Assembly: GCF_017589465.1 (NCBI RefSeq)
Contig: NZ_JAELYA010000005.1
Location: 124,001-188,000 of the forward strand
Reading direction: 5' to 3'
Source: Pseudomonas schmalbachii
Lineage (GTDB): Bacteria; Pseudomonadota; Gammaproteobacteria; Pseudomonadales; Pseudomonadaceae
DNA length: 64,000 bases
Of the stretch, positions 46,301 to 54,528 are shown piece by piece. The translations under genes and the position numbers were made by a program. A model generated the notes under the pieces. The model did not search any database and was not told the origin of the DNA. It worked only from the letters and a program-made list of their open reading frames with translations. Positions within the stretch are counted from its first letter, which is position 1, and each line of letters begins with the position of its first letter.

Positions 46301-47309
46301 GGAAAGCCATCTGCGCATGAACCTGGAAGTGGTGGATGCGCGCGGCAAATTCCTTGGCGAAGGTCGCGATCTCACCGAGCTGACCGCACGTTTCGCCGAA
46401 GCCAGCCAGGCTGCCCTGGCGCTTCCGCAGTCGGACAAGGCGCAGAAGCCGGTGGAAGCCAAGGGCTTCGCCGAAGTGGCGGAAAAGGCTCAGCAGAAGG
46501 TCGCGGGGTTGTCGATGACGGTCTATCCGGCGCTGGTGGAGGAGGGTGGTGCGGTCAAGGAACATCGTTTCCCGACTCACGCCGAAGCTGAGTTCCAGCA
46601 CCGTCGCGCGTTGCAGCGCCTGCTTCTGCAGCAACTCGCCGAGCCGGCCAAGTTCCTGCGCGGCAAGCTGCCGGGGCAGACCGAGATGGGCCTGCTCTAC
46701 CGCGATCTCGGCCGTGTAGAAGCGCTGGTGGAAGACATCCTGCTGGCGAGCCTCGACAGCTGCATTCTCGAAGGTGAGGCCAGCCTGCCGCGCGACGGCG
46801 CCGGGCTCGCCTCGCTGGCGGAGAAGAAACGCGGCGCCTGGGCCGATCACGCCGAACGCCTGGCACGACTGGTGCTGGAAAGCCTGAAGCTGTGGCACGG
46901 TCTGCAGAAGCGCTTCAAGGGCAAGGTCGACCTCGCCATGACCGTGCCGCTCAACGATGTGAAGGGACAGTTGGCCAATCTGGTCTACCCCGGCTTCGTC
47001 CGCGATACGCCTCTGGAATGGCTGAAGGAATATCCGCGCTATCTCAAGGCCGTGGAACAGCGCCTGGACAAGGTTGGCAGCCAGGTCCAGCGCGACCGCG
47101 TGTGGAGCGGCGAGATGGCCGGCTACTGGGAGCAGTACAAGGCGCGTCTGGCCAAGCACGCGCAGGAAGGCAAGCGCGATCCGAACCTGCAGCTGTATCG
47201 CTGGATGCTGGAGGAATACCGCGTCTCGCTGTTCGCCCAGCAGCTCGGCACGAAGATGCCGGTGTCGGACAAGCGCCTGAACAAGCAGTGGAGCCAGGTC
47301 GAACCGTAG
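43305..47309 (+). CDS. hrpA: ATP-dependent RNA helicase HrpA (with internal REP)
   Basis: A 1334-residue DEAH-box helicase: Walker A GETGSGKTT from residue 93, VDEAHERS near 188, motif III TSATIDLERF near 225, and QRKGRCGRVEPG (motif VI) near residue 400, then the HrpA C-terminal domains. HrpA resolves stalled ribosomes or structured mRNA in bacteria. Residues 617-638 are encoded by a REP palindrome (45154-45218), a foreign Arg/Gln-rich insert (RRSQLAGDQRPHQEHRQQ). The frame stays open. The stop TAG lies in another REP. Confidence 0.94.
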   Translation: MTDIASLLKNLDHALIRDRHRLRRQFHELQKQAQPDQAKVAQWLERFQASCARVEARRGSVPAMRYDDSLPIAAKRDEIKAALEKHQVVVIAGETGSGKTTQLPKICLELGRGTHGMIGHTQPRRLAARSVATRVAEEIGTPLGALVGYQVRFEDQSDENTLIKLMTDGILLAETQHDRYLERYDTIIVDEAHERSLNIDFLLGFLKTLLPRRPDLKLIITSATIDLERFSRHFSDAPIVEVSGRTYPVDTWYRPLAAEVDEDGEALFDDLSVDEGILRALDEIAAHEREIGKRPGDVLVFLPGEREIRDAADMLRKANLRHTEVLPLYARLTPAEQQKIFQPMPGRKIVLATNVAETSLTVPGIRYVIDSGTARISRYSYRAKVQRLPIEAVSQASANQRKGRCGRVEPGICVRLYSEEDFLSRPAFTDPEILRTNLAAVILQMLHLRLGDIEAFPFIEPPEGKAIKDGFTLLQELSAVNREGQLTPLGRQLARLPIDPRLGRMLLEGAQQGSLGEVLTVASALSVQDPRERPIERQQAADQAHAQWKDPDSDFAALINLWRGFEEQRQALGSNALRSWCRKNFLNYLRLREWRDAHRQLMLICRELKLFSEAPNRRSQLAGDQRPHQEHRQQAGSNKKQAGEQPVRDIDYAAVHKAILSGLLSQIGQKAEEGDYLGARQRRFWIHPSSVIGRKKPQWIMAAELVETTKLFARMVAKIEPGWLEPLAGHLVKKNHLEPHWEKKRGQVVAYEQVTLYGLIIVGRRAVHYGPIDPPVSRELFIREGLVRGEINSRAKCLSANRQLLEKLDELEAKARRRDILADEETLFAYYDARLPADIYQTASFEKWYERERTKNPDLLIMREEDVLARDASEVTAGLYPDRLQLGELQLPLSYHFEPGHPRDGVTLRVPAPLLPQLPPERLEWLVPGLLEAKCVALVRNLPKAIRKNFVPVPDFVRAALGKMVFAEGALPEALGRELQRMTGSRVPEEAWTEAVGQVESHLRMNLEVVDARGKFLGEGRDLTELTARFAEASQAALALPQSDKAQKPVEAKGFAEVAEKAQQKVAGLSMTVYPALVEEGGAVKEHRFPTHAEAEFQHRRALQRLLLQQLAEPAKFLRGKLPGQTEMGLLYRDLGRVEALVEDILLASLDSCILEGEASLPRDGAGLASLAEKKRGAWADHAERLARLVLESLKLWHGLQKRFKGKVDLAMTVPLNDVKGQLANLVYPGFVRDTPLEWLKEYPRYLKAVEQRLDKVGSQVQRDRVWSGEMAGYWEQYKARLAKHAQEGKRDPNLQLYRWMLEEYRVSLFAQQLGTKMPVSDKRLNKQWSQVEP
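45154..45218. repeat. REP palindrome inside the hrpA coding region
   Basis: GGAGCCAGCTTGCTGGCGAT at 45157-45176 is the exact reverse complement of 45196-45215, with a 19-bp spacer. It belongs to the GTAGGAGCCAGC type normally found between genes. Translated in the hrpA frame it adds about 22 residues. Confidence 0.92.
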
Positions 47310-47387
47310 GTTGGCGCTGAGCGCAGCGAAGCCCAACATCTGTCGGAAGTGGCACCGTTGGGCCTCGCAAGCTCAGCGCCAACCTAC
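47306..47387. repeat. REP palindrome, GTAGGTTGG family, overlapping the hrpA stop
   Basis: Starts GTAGGTTGGCGCTGAGCGC and ends GCTCAGCGCCAACCTAC. The TAG in its first bases is the hrpA stop codon, as at eptA. Confidence 0.9.
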
Positions 47388-47390
47388 GTT

Positions 47391-47516
47391 CTTTCCCCTC
47401 ACCCCAGCCCTCTCCCGGAGGGAGAGGGGGCCGCACGGAGTTGCCGGCAGGTGTGGAGTTCGCCTGATGCCGATCAGTCCCCTCTCCCTCCGGGAGAGGG
47501 TTAGGGTGAGGGAAAG
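47391..47516. repeat. Second palindrome, CCCTCACCC / GGGTGAGGG type
   Basis: Left end CTTTCCCCTCACCCC and CCCTCTCCCGGAGGGAGAGG; right end CCTCTCCCTCCGGGAGAGGG then GGGTGAGGGAAAG. It forms an inverted repeat about 126 bp across. With the preceding REP it fills the 287-bp gap between hrpA and the HIT gene. Confidence 0.82.
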
Positions 47517-47596
47517 CCCAGGCTCCCAGGCATGGCGCACCCGTAGCCCAAGCAGGTATCGTTCGCCCTTCGATCCCATCGGTAATGGAGAACCCC

Positions 47597-48034
47597 ATGA
47601 GCCTGCAAGGCACCTACGATCCGCAGAACATCTTCGCCATGATCATTCGCGGCGAGGCTCCCTGCTACAAGCTGTACGAGGACGACGACGTACTGGCCTT
47701 CCTCGACCTGTTCCCGCAGTCTTTCGGCCACACCCTGGTGATCCCGAAGAAGGCGCAGGCGCGCAATCTGCTGGAGATCGATGCGGACAGCCTGTGCAAG
47801 ATGACGCTCGCCGTGCAGAAACTGACCAAAGTGCTGGTGGACGAACTGCAGCCGGACGGTGTGCAGGTGGCGCAGTTCAACGGTGCGCCGGCCGGGCAGA
47901 CGGTGTTCCACATCCATATGCACATCATTCCGCGCTTTGCCGGCCAGGGGCTGGGCATCCACGCCGCGCAGAAGGCCGATCCCGCCGAGCTGGAGAAGCT
48001 GCAGGCACGGCTGGTGCAGCGCATTCGCGGTTGA
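47597..48034 (+). CDS. HIT family hydrolase
   Basis: A 145-residue histidine-triad protein; VFHIHMHIIPR carries the HxHxH active site. HIT proteins hydrolyse nucleotide phosphoramidates or dinucleoside phosphates. The ATG at 47597 is chosen because GGAG sits six bases upstream; an ATG at 47585 includes that site. It is convergent with a lipoprotein gene. Confidence 0.9.
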   Translation: MSLQGTYDPQNIFAMIIRGEAPCYKLYEDDDVLAFLDLFPQSFGHTLVIPKKAQARNLLEIDADSLCKMTLAVQKLTKVLVDELQPDGVQVAQFNGAPAGQTVFHIHMHIIPRFAGQGLGIHAAQKADPAELEKLQARLVQRIRG

Positions 48035-48064
48035 CGGCTGGGGCGGGTCACGCCCCGGGCGCAT

Positions 48065-48505
48065 TCACTTGATGTCGCCGCAGAAGATGTCGTAGTCGCC
48101 ATCCGCCGGGCTGGTGCGCAGGACGATGGAGTAGCCGCCGGAGCGCAGGGTAGCGAACGGGGCGGGGACCATCTTGTACAGCGACCAGCCGTCGGCGCGC
48201 GAGCGGCGGTGGGTGACTACCGTATCGTTGAGCTCGTAGGCCGGCTTCGCCCCCGGATTCGCGCAGGTTCCCGGATAGATGAAGGTGTACAGCCGCAGCG
48301 GGCGGGTGGTCCCCTGTGGCACTCCGCTGACGAACACCGTGATGTAGGTCTTGTCGTCCACCGGGGAAAGGGTTGCCTGGGCGATCCTGCCGGCGTTGCG
48401 CTGGGTGGCTTGCAGGTCGATGTTGATCGACTCGCCGCCCCCCGTCGAAGCGCAAGCGTAAAGCGCCGCCAACACCGGCGGCGCCATCAATAGTCTCATC
48501 TTCAT
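48065..48505 (-). CDS. Putative lipoprotein
   Basis: A 146-residue protein with a signal ending LYAC (Cys18) and then ASTGGGESINIDLQATQR. The mature part is a small beta-rich domain with one further Cys pair (PGTCANPG and DIFCGDI). The start at 48505 follows GGAGAG; a second Met two codons in is possible. Family unknown to me. It resembles its neighbour only in being a small envelope lipoprotein. Confidence 0.72.
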   Translation of the reverse strand: MKMRLLMAPPVLAALYACASTGGGESINIDLQATQRNAGRIAQATLSPVDDKTYITVFVSGVPQGTTRPLRLYTFIYPGTCANPGAKPAYELNDTVVTHRRSRADGWSLYKMVPAPFATLRSGGYSIVLRTSPADGDYDIFCGDIK

Positions 48506-48591
48506 TGCCGCTCTCCTGCCGTCCGCAGGCCGTACTTCACTATAGGAGCGTGCATCGCACCCGGACGGCGAAGCGACGGTTGGCGCGGGTT

Positions 48592-49008
48592 TCAGTCGAG
48601 GTGGCGGATGTCGAAGCCGATGCGGTTGTCGCTGAGGATGCGGAATCTGCCGGTTTCCCCGGCGGCCACGGTGACGGCCAGTTCGCGCTTCAGGTAGCCC
48701 TTGCTGCACAGTCCCTCGCCCTGCTCGTCGATGCCGATTCCCACCACGTGGGTGCCCGGCGGCACGTTGAAGCTGGCTTCCTCGCTGACGGCGATTCGCG
48801 CGGCGACCTGGCGGTCGATGGAAAAGCTCACGTAGCAGCCGGCGCCGAGAAAGCCGGAGTCGCGCTCCACCGTCAGTTGCGAGCTACCTGTGGCCGACTC
48901 CTGGTAGGCCAGCAGGCGTTTGCCTGGCACCGGCCGGACCTCGTCGCTCGGTATGGAAGCGCAGCCGGCCAGGGCCAGCAGGGGAATGATGGCAAGGATC
49001 GATCGCAT
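48592..49008 (-). CDS. Putative lipoprotein
   Basis: A 138-residue protein with a perfect lipobox LAGC (Cys16) after LAIIPLLA. The mature domain includes VPPGTHVVGIGIDEQGEGLCSKG, a pattern of small PEGA/carboxypeptidase-like beta domains. The start at 49008 follows GGAGAG. No function is known. Confidence 0.75.
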   Translation of the reverse strand: MRSILAIIPLLALAGCASIPSDEVRPVPGKRLLAYQESATGSSQLTVERDSGFLGAGCYVSFSIDRQVAARIAVSEEASFNVPPGTHVVGIGIDEQGEGLCSKGYLKRELAVTVAAGETGRFRILSDNRIGFDIRHLD

Positions 49009-49060
49009 GAGGCTCTCCATGAATGACTCAGCGAAGGCTAGCCCAGGCGCGCCGTTCTGG

Positions 49061-49936
49061 CTAAGCCTCCGGCGCCGGCCTGTGCACGGCGATGCCGAGC
49101 ATGACCAGGGCGATGCCCAGCAGGTCCTGCAGGCTGGGGATCTGCGCCAGCATGAGGGCGGCGATGATGGTCGCGCTCGCTGGCAAGATCGCCAGGCACA
49201 GGGCGAAGCTCGCCCGTGGCAGGCGCGACATGGCGAGCTGGTCGGAACTGTAGGGGATCACCGATGAGCAGACGCCCACGCCAATGCCTGCCAGCACCAG
49301 CTGCAGCGTGCCGAAGGCTTGCAGCGCCTGGGCGAAGCCGATCGGCATGAGCACCACGAAGGCGATTGCCATCGCCGCGCCCAGGCGTTCGACGCCACCG
49401 CTTGCTCCGCCCGCGGCCGCCTTGTGGCCGAGCAGGATGTAGCCGACGAACAGCGCGCCATTCAGCAGCGCCCAGAACAGTCCGAGCGGATCGGTCGACC
49501 ACTTCACGTCGATCAGGATGAACACCCCAAACAGGGTCACGAGCAGCGCCAGCAGGTTGCGTCCGGTGCGCATGCCGTACAGCGCCACGGCGATGGTGCC
49601 GGCGAACTCGATGGCGGCCACCAGGCTCATCGGCAGGCGTTCGAGGGCGAGATAGAAGGCGGTGTTCATCACCGCCAGGCAGGCGCCGAGCCCGAGCAGC
49701 AGGAGTCTGGTTTTGCCGTCGGCATTGCGGATCGTCCGCCATGGCCGGGTGAATGGCGCGAACACCAGGGCCGCCGAGGCGATGCGGAACCAGGCGACGC
49801 CCAGCACGCCCACCGCGGGGAACAGCAGGACGGCGAACGACGGGCCAAGGTAGTGAAACACCGCGCTGACGCCGAACCAGACGTGCGGCGGGACGGCTTC
49901 GGCGGTCTTGTCCAGGGTCTGTTGGGCGTGTGGCAT
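49061..49936 (-). CDS. EamA-family exporter, RhtA-like
   Basis: A 291-residue DMT transporter with ten helices in two EamA repeats, closest in feel to RhtA (threonine/homoserine exporter): AVFHYLGPSFAVLLFPAVG near the N-terminus and SSVIPYSSDQLAMSRLP late. A divergent Lrp/AsnC regulator 104 bp away supports amino-acid export controlled by an amino-acid sensor. Substrate is inferred. Confidence 0.87.
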   Translation of the reverse strand: MPHAQQTLDKTAEAVPPHVWFGVSAVFHYLGPSFAVLLFPAVGVLGVAWFRIASAALVFAPFTRPWRTIRNADGKTRLLLLGLGACLAVMNTAFYLALERLPMSLVAAIEFAGTIAVALYGMRTGRNLLALLVTLFGVFILIDVKWSTDPLGLFWALLNGALFVGYILLGHKAAAGGASGGVERLGAAMAIAFVVLMPIGFAQALQAFGTLQLVLAGIGVGVCSSVIPYSSDQLAMSRLPRASFALCLAILPASATIIAALMLAQIPSLQDLLGIALVMLGIAVHRPAPEA

Positions 49937-50040
49937 GGCAGCTCCTCCTTTCCGCTTATCTTGAAAGGAGAGGGTGCTGCTTTGAATGCTTCTTCGAAGG
50001 TCTAGAGTGATTGTTGCCTGCTGATATGAAGGAGTCCTGC

Positions 50041-50517
50041 ATGAAACGCCTTCGACATGAAAATGGCGGAGTCGACGCCATCGATATGCAGTTGCTGGAG
50101 GCCCTGGTCGCCGATGCGCGCACCAGCATCGCCGAGCTTGCCCGGACGGTCGGCCTGTCCGCGCCGAGCGTGGCGGAGCGGGTGCGCAGGCTGGAGGAGG
50201 CGGGGGTGATCGAAGGCTATTCGGTGAGGATCAACCCCCGGGCGCTCGGCCTGCCGCTGGCCGCCTGGCTGCGCATCCGGCCGATCCCCGGACAGTTGCA
50301 CAAGGTGGCGGAAATCCTGCGCGGCCTGGCGGAGATCGTCGAATGCGACCGCATCACCGGCGAGGACTGCTTCATCGCGCGTGCTCACGTGGCTTCGGTC
50401 GAGGAGCTGGAGCGGCTGATCGACCAGATCATTCCCTACGCCATGACCAACACCTCGATCATCCAGTCCTCGCCGGTGCAGCGGCGGATGCCGCCGATCA
50501 GGTTGCCGGGGCGATGA
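50041..50517 (+). CDS. Lrp/AsnC-family transcriptional regulator
   Basis: A 158-residue regulator with an N-terminal HTH (SIAELARTVGLSAPSVAERVRRLEEAGVI, about residues 24-52) and a RAM/AsnC ligand domain (about 70-140) with the GEDCFIARAHV strand. The ATG at 50041 follows GGAGT. It is divergent from the RhtA-like exporter and probably controls it in response to an amino acid. Confidence 0.9.
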   Translation: MKRLRHENGGVDAIDMQLLEALVADARTSIAELARTVGLSAPSVAERVRRLEEAGVIEGYSVRINPRALGLPLAAWLRIRPIPGQLHKVAEILRGLAEIVECDRITGEDCFIARAHVASVEELERLIDQIIPYAMTNTSIIQSSPVQRRMPPIRLPGR

Positions 50518-50892
50518 GAAAAAGGAGGGCGTGAGTTTCATCCCGACATCTTCCGCAGTGTGCTTGAGTAGATGACTGGACAGTCCGTAACCGTTCATCC
50601 ATGGCGACCTGTCGGTCGCATATCGACCATGAATCCAGTTCAACAAAATTCATGTCTCATTGCTTTATTACGGCGTTTTTTCGCTGCAATTTGCCGCATA
50701 ATCCGTGGCTGCCTGCGGCAATGGAACGCGCCTGTCCGGCAGCGCCGCCGGGCGGTGGATGCTGCCGCCGGCAACGCGGGCTGCCACACTGCAGCGGCGT
50801 TTTCACTGCCCTCAGCGGCAAGAATATTTCCGGCTCCCGCGCCTGGCGGGCGCCCGCAAGCCTGAACCGATTGACTGAGAAGAGGATTGACC
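50518..50892. other. Gap upstream of the FabH-like gene
   Basis: 375 bp without a convincing gene. An AT-rich stretch around 50637-50705, including CATAAT at 50696-50701, is the likely promoter of the ketosynthase gene. The remainder is GC-rich with a GCCGCCGG-type inverted pattern (50740-50775). I see no RNA gene or repeat of the known families. Confidence 0.5.
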
Positions 50893-52014
50893 GTGCATAA
50901 AGTCGTGATCAGCGGAACCGGTCTGTATACCCCGCCATTCAGCATCTCCAACGATGAGCTGGTGGAATCCTTCAATACCTACGTCCGCCAGTACAACGAG
51001 CAGCACGCCGAAGCCATCGCCAAGGGCCAGCAGGAAGCGCTGGCCGAATCGAGCACAGCCTTCATCGAGAAGGCTTCCGGCATCAAGAGCCGTTTCGTGG
51101 TGGACAAGGCCGGTATCCTCGATCCGCAACGCATGACTCCGCGCATTCCCGAGCGCAGCAACGACGACTGGGGCATCCTCTGCGAGATGGCCGTCGCCGC
51201 GGCGAAGGAAGCGCTGCAACGTGCCGGCCGCACCCCGGCGGATATCGACGGCGTGATCGTCGCCTGTTCCAACCTGCAGCGCGCCTACCCGGCGATCGCC
51301 ATCGAAGTGCAGGCGGCGCTGGGCATCCAGGGCTTCGGCTACGACATGAACGTGGCCTGTTCCTCCGCCACCTTCGGCCTGCAGGCGGCAAGCAACGCCG
51401 TGCAGCTCGGCCAGGCCCGCGCGGTGCTGCTGGTCAACCCGGAGATCTGCTCCGGCCACCTGAACTTCCGCGACCGCGACAGCCACTTCATTTTCGGCGA
51501 CGCGGCCACCGCGGTGATCGTCGAGCGCGCCGACCAGGCGACTTCGAAGCATCAGTTCGAAATCCTCGGCATCAAGCTGCTGACCCAGTTCTCCAACAAC
51601 ATTCGCAACAACTTCGGCTTCCTCAACCGCGCGGCGGAAGAGGGCATCGGCACCCGCGACAAGCTGTTCGTGCAGGAAGGCCGCAAGGTGTTCAAGGAGG
51701 TCTGCCCGATGGTGGCCGATCTGATCGGCGAGCACCTGGCGCAGAACGATATCCCGGTGAGCGACGTGAAGCGCTTCTGGCTGCACCAGGCCAACCTCAA
51801 CATGAACCTGCTGATCGCCCGCAAGCTGCTCGGCCGCGATGCCGAGCCGCAAGAGGCGCCGGTGATCCTCGATACCTACGCCAACACCAGTTCGGCCGGC
51901 TCGGTGATCGCCTTCCACAAGCACCAGGACGATCTCGCCAGCGGCGCCATCGGCGTGCTCAGTTCGTTCGGCGCGGGCTACTCGATCGGCAGCGTGATCC
52001 TGCGCAAGCTCTGA
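50893..52014 (+). CDS. FabH-like beta-ketoacyl synthase (PA3286-like beta-oxidation shunt)
   Basis: A 373-residue thiolase-fold KAS III with the Cys-His-Asn triad at Cys156 (NVACSSATF), His298 (WLHQANLN) and Asn331 (YANTSS). It matches the P. aeruginosa enzyme that condenses octanoyl-CoA from beta-oxidation with malonyl-ACP, feeding degradation products back into synthesis (from memory). Position near fadD1/fadD2/phaJ1 supports this. The GTG at 50893 is chosen because AGAGG precedes it; a TTG two codons earlier is possible. Confidence 0.86.
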   Translation: MHKVVISGTGLYTPPFSISNDELVESFNTYVRQYNEQHAEAIAKGQQEALAESSTAFIEKASGIKSRFVVDKAGILDPQRMTPRIPERSNDDWGILCEMAVAAAKEALQRAGRTPADIDGVIVACSNLQRAYPAIAIEVQAALGIQGFGYDMNVACSSATFGLQAASNAVQLGQARAVLLVNPEICSGHLNFRDRDSHFIFGDAATAVIVERADQATSKHQFEILGIKLLTQFSNNIRNNFGFLNRAAEEGIGTRDKLFVQEGRKVFKEVCPMVADLIGEHLAQNDIPVSDVKRFWLHQANLNMNLLIARKLLGRDAEPQEAPVILDTYANTSSAGSVIAFHKHQDDLASGAIGVLSSFGAGYSIGSVILRKL

Positions 52015-52031
52015 TTCGCCAGCGTTGCCGC

Positions 52032-52065
52032 AAGCCGCAGTTCCCCTCGGGGGCTGCGGCTTTTT
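52032..52065 (+). terminator. Terminator of the FabH-like gene
   Basis: AAGCCGCAG, inner CCCCTCGGGG, CTGCGGCTT with a T-run: Rho-independent terminator 17 bp after the stop. Confidence 0.88.
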
Positions 52066-52087
52066 CATGGGCGCTTTCCAGCGTCGC

Positions 52088-52141
52088 AGGGCGGATGCAA
52101 CCCGCCATGGCGCCTCCGGGCTGGCGGGTTGCACCCGCCCT
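52088..52141. repeat. REP palindrome, AGGGCGG type
   Basis: Left arm AGGGCGGATGCAACCCGCCA and right arm TGGCGGGTTGCACCCGCCCT, inverted with one mismatch. It lies in the 346-bp gap before the porin, whose remaining 52142-52360 is AT-rich and carries the porin promoter region. Confidence 0.85.
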
Positions 52142-52360
52142 ACCTGCTTTTGATCGACGCTTTCCGGGGCGTTTGCTTAGCTCATTTCGTGATCAAAAGT
52201 TCCCGGGTAATAAAAGTTTTATTTGGTTGAAACCTTTCTGACATAACCCCTCGCCAACATTCCCGGCAGCACAAACGGGCCGCCAGACGGCTGCGCGAGA
52301 CCTTGGGGGCCGCGCGATAGCCAGGCACTCGGTGTGTCCAAAACCATTGAGGGGAATCTG

Positions 52361-53647
52361 ATGAACCGCAAGCACTTCGCCGGCTTTACCGCCACCGCTC
52401 TGGCGCAAGCCGTGCTGGGTACCACCTTCGTCCTGCCGTCCCTGGCGCAGGCTGACTTCTTCAAGGACAGCAAGGCCAGCGTCGAGCTGCGCAACTACTA
52501 CTACAACCGCGACTTCCGCCAGGCCAGCGACCCGACGCCGAGCCAGGCCAAGCAGGAAGAATGGTCCCAGGGCTTCATTCTCAAGTACGAATCCGGCTTC
52601 ACCGACGGCTTTGTCGGCGTCGGCGTGGATGCGCTGGCCGGCCTGGGCCTGAAGCTCGACTCCAGCCCCGACCGCAGCGGCACCGGCCTGCTGCAGCGCG
52701 ACCGCGAGACCGGCCGCGCCCAGGACAGCTTCGGCGACTTCGGCCTCACCGGCAAACTGCGCATCTCCAAGAGCGTGCTGAAGGTCGGCACCCTGGCGCC
52801 GAAGCTGCCGGTCATCGTCTCCAACGATTCCCGCACCCTGCCGCAGACCTTCGCCGGCGGTTCGCTGAACTCGCTGGAAATCAGCGGCCTGACCATCGAC
52901 GCCGGTCACCTGACCCAGGTGAACCAGCGCGACTCCCAGGACTACGAGGACATGACTGTCGCCAGCGGTGGCAAGCGCAACATCCGCTTCACCGGCGGCA
53001 CCACCTCGGACCAGTTCGACTACGCCGGCCTCGGCTACAAGTGGAACGACAACCTCACCACCAGCTACCACTACGGCAAGCTGGAAGACTTCTACGCGCA
53101 GCACTACCTGAACCTGGTCCACACACTGCCGATCGCCGACAAGCAGTCGCTGAAGTCCGACGTGCGTTATGCGCGCTCCACCGACGAAGGCACCAGCAAC
53201 GTCGACAACAACGCGTTCAACGCCATGTTCACCTACAGCCTCGGCTACCACGCACTCGGCGTTGGCTACCAGAAGATGAGCGGCGACACCGGTTTCGCCT
53301 TCATCAACGGCACCGACCCGTTCCTGGTGAACTACATCCAGATCGGCGACTTCGCCAACAAGGACGAGAAGTCCTGGCAGCTTCGTTACGACTACAACTT
53401 CGCCGGCCTCGGCATTCCCGGCCTGACCTTCATGACCCGTTACGTCAACGGCGACAACGTCGACCAGCTGACCAATAACCAGGAAGGCAAGGAATGGGAG
53501 CGCGACACCGACATCGCCTACGTGTTCCAGGAAGGCCCGCTGAAGAACCTCGGCGTGAAGTGGCGTAACGCGACCATGCGTTCCAACTTCGGCAACGATA
53601 TCGACGAGAACCGCCTGATCGTCAGCTACACCATGCCGCTCTGGTAA
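52361..53647 (+). CDS. OprD-family outer-membrane porin
   Basis: A 428-residue OprD-type porin: signal peptide ending SLAQA near residue 31, then DFFKDSKASVELRNYYYNRDF, the family start. It ends with Trp (YTMPLW), the aromatic C-terminus of barrel proteins. OprD family members take up amino acids, small acids or peptides; the exact substrate cannot be read. The ATG at 52361 follows GAGGGG. A terminator follows. Confidence 0.92.
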   Translation: MNRKHFAGFTATALAQAVLGTTFVLPSLAQADFFKDSKASVELRNYYYNRDFRQASDPTPSQAKQEEWSQGFILKYESGFTDGFVGVGVDALAGLGLKLDSSPDRSGTGLLQRDRETGRAQDSFGDFGLTGKLRISKSVLKVGTLAPKLPVIVSNDSRTLPQTFAGGSLNSLEISGLTIDAGHLTQVNQRDSQDYEDMTVASGGKRNIRFTGGTTSDQFDYAGLGYKWNDNLTTSYHYGKLEDFYAQHYLNLVHTLPIADKQSLKSDVRYARSTDEGTSNVDNNAFNAMFTYSLGYHALGVGYQKMSGDTGFAFINGTDPFLVNYIQIGDFANKDEKSWQLRYDYNFAGLGIPGLTFMTRYVNGDNVDQLTNNQEGKEWERDTDIAYVFQEGPLKNLGVKWRNATMRSNFGNDIDENRLIVSYTMPLW

Positions 53648-53684
53648 TCGTCACTGCGGGATTGCTTCTGGTTCGAGCCTTCAT

Positions 53685-53717
53685 GCCGCCGCCTGATTCA
53701 GGTCGGCGGCTTTTTTT
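53685..53717 (+). terminator. Terminator of the OprD-family gene
   Basis: GCCGCCG...TCGGCGGC stem with an inner CCTGA/TCAGG, then a seven-T run: strong Rho-independent terminator. Confidence 0.9.
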
Positions 53718-53818
53718 CGGTTCTTCGTTCCGCCCTACGACTGGCGTGCTTCGGCTGAGGAAGCGTCTGTAGGAGCGCCCCATGGGCGCGAATCGCGGGC
53801 ATGGCAGCAATGCCCGCC

Positions 53819-53891
53819 GTAGGTTGGCGCTGAGCAACGCGAAGCCCAATATCGCCATCGTTGGGCTTCACTGCGTTCAGCACCAACCTAC
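53819..53891. repeat. REP palindrome, GTAGGTTGG family
   Basis: Starts GTAGGTTGGCGCTGAGCAAC and ends GTTCAGCACCAACCTAC, nearly identical to the copy at 15424-15496. A partial TGTAGGAGCGCC-type arm lies just before it at 53769-53790. Confidence 0.88.
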
Positions 53892-53903
53892 TTCATGTGG
53901 CCG

Positions 53904-54401
53904 TCACCCGTGGACGACCTGCCCGCTGAACACCAGCGTCGCCCGGCAGCGCCGGCAGAAGTAGCGGCGCCCCCTGGCGACCAGGTTGTGGCGCTGGGTG
54001 GAGAAGGGGAAGTCGGCGCCTTCCACGCAATGGCAGCGGTAGATGTAGCGGGTGACCTTGCGTCGCCGCACTTCGTAGGTATGGCAGCGATCCGGCGGCA
54101 GCTCGTAGATGCCGCGCATGATCAGTTGCCACTCTTCGCCGTGGGGGCGGATGCGCGGGCCGAACATCTGGTGGGCGATCAGGTGGGCGACTTCGTGGGC
54201 CACAGTCTGCCGGAGGAAATGCTCGCGGTTCTCGCGGTACAGCTGCGGGTTGAAGCGCAGCAGGTTCTCCTGCAGGTGCGCGACCCCGGCCTTCTGCCCA
54301 CGCAGCCGGAAGTTCACCTCCGGGCGGGGGAAACGGCATTTGAAGAAGCTTTCCGCCTGCTGGTAGCAGGCTTCGACGCGGGCGTGGAGTTGTTCGGGCA
54401 T
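53904..54401 (-). CDS. SprT-family zinc metalloprotease-like protein
   Basis: A 165-residue protein with HEVAH (His69 to His73), the zinc site of SprT proteins, and a C-terminal zinc ribbon (CHC near 121, CRRC near 149). Related to SPRTN, which removes DNA-protein crosslinks, though the bacterial role is not settled. Length is normal for SprT. The start at 54401 opens the domain directly. Confidence 0.9.
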   Translation of the reverse strand: MPEQLHARVEACYQQAESFFKCRFPRPEVNFRLRGQKAGVAHLQENLLRFNPQLYRENREHFLRQTVAHEVAHLIAHQMFGPRIRPHGEEWQLIMRGIYELPPDRCHTYEVRRRKVTRYIYRCHCVEGADFPFSTQRHNLVARGRRYFCRRCRATLVFSGQVVHG

Positions 54402-54480
54402 GTAGAGGTCTCCGGCAGCGGCAGATTATGCCGGAGATAGAGCCGCGCTGGCCTTGTCCACTCGTCCGCCGCTGCGGCGC

Positions 54481-54512
54481 AAAAAAGAAACCGGGCGCAT
54501 GGCCCGGTTCTT
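54481..54512 (-). terminator. Terminator after the Yip1 gene
   Basis: GAAACCGGGC, loop GCAT, GGCCCGGTTC with a run of A residues at 54481-54486 (T-run on the minus strand), 16 bp after the stop. Confidence 0.86.
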
Positions 54513-54528
54513 CAAAGGAGAGTGGAAC

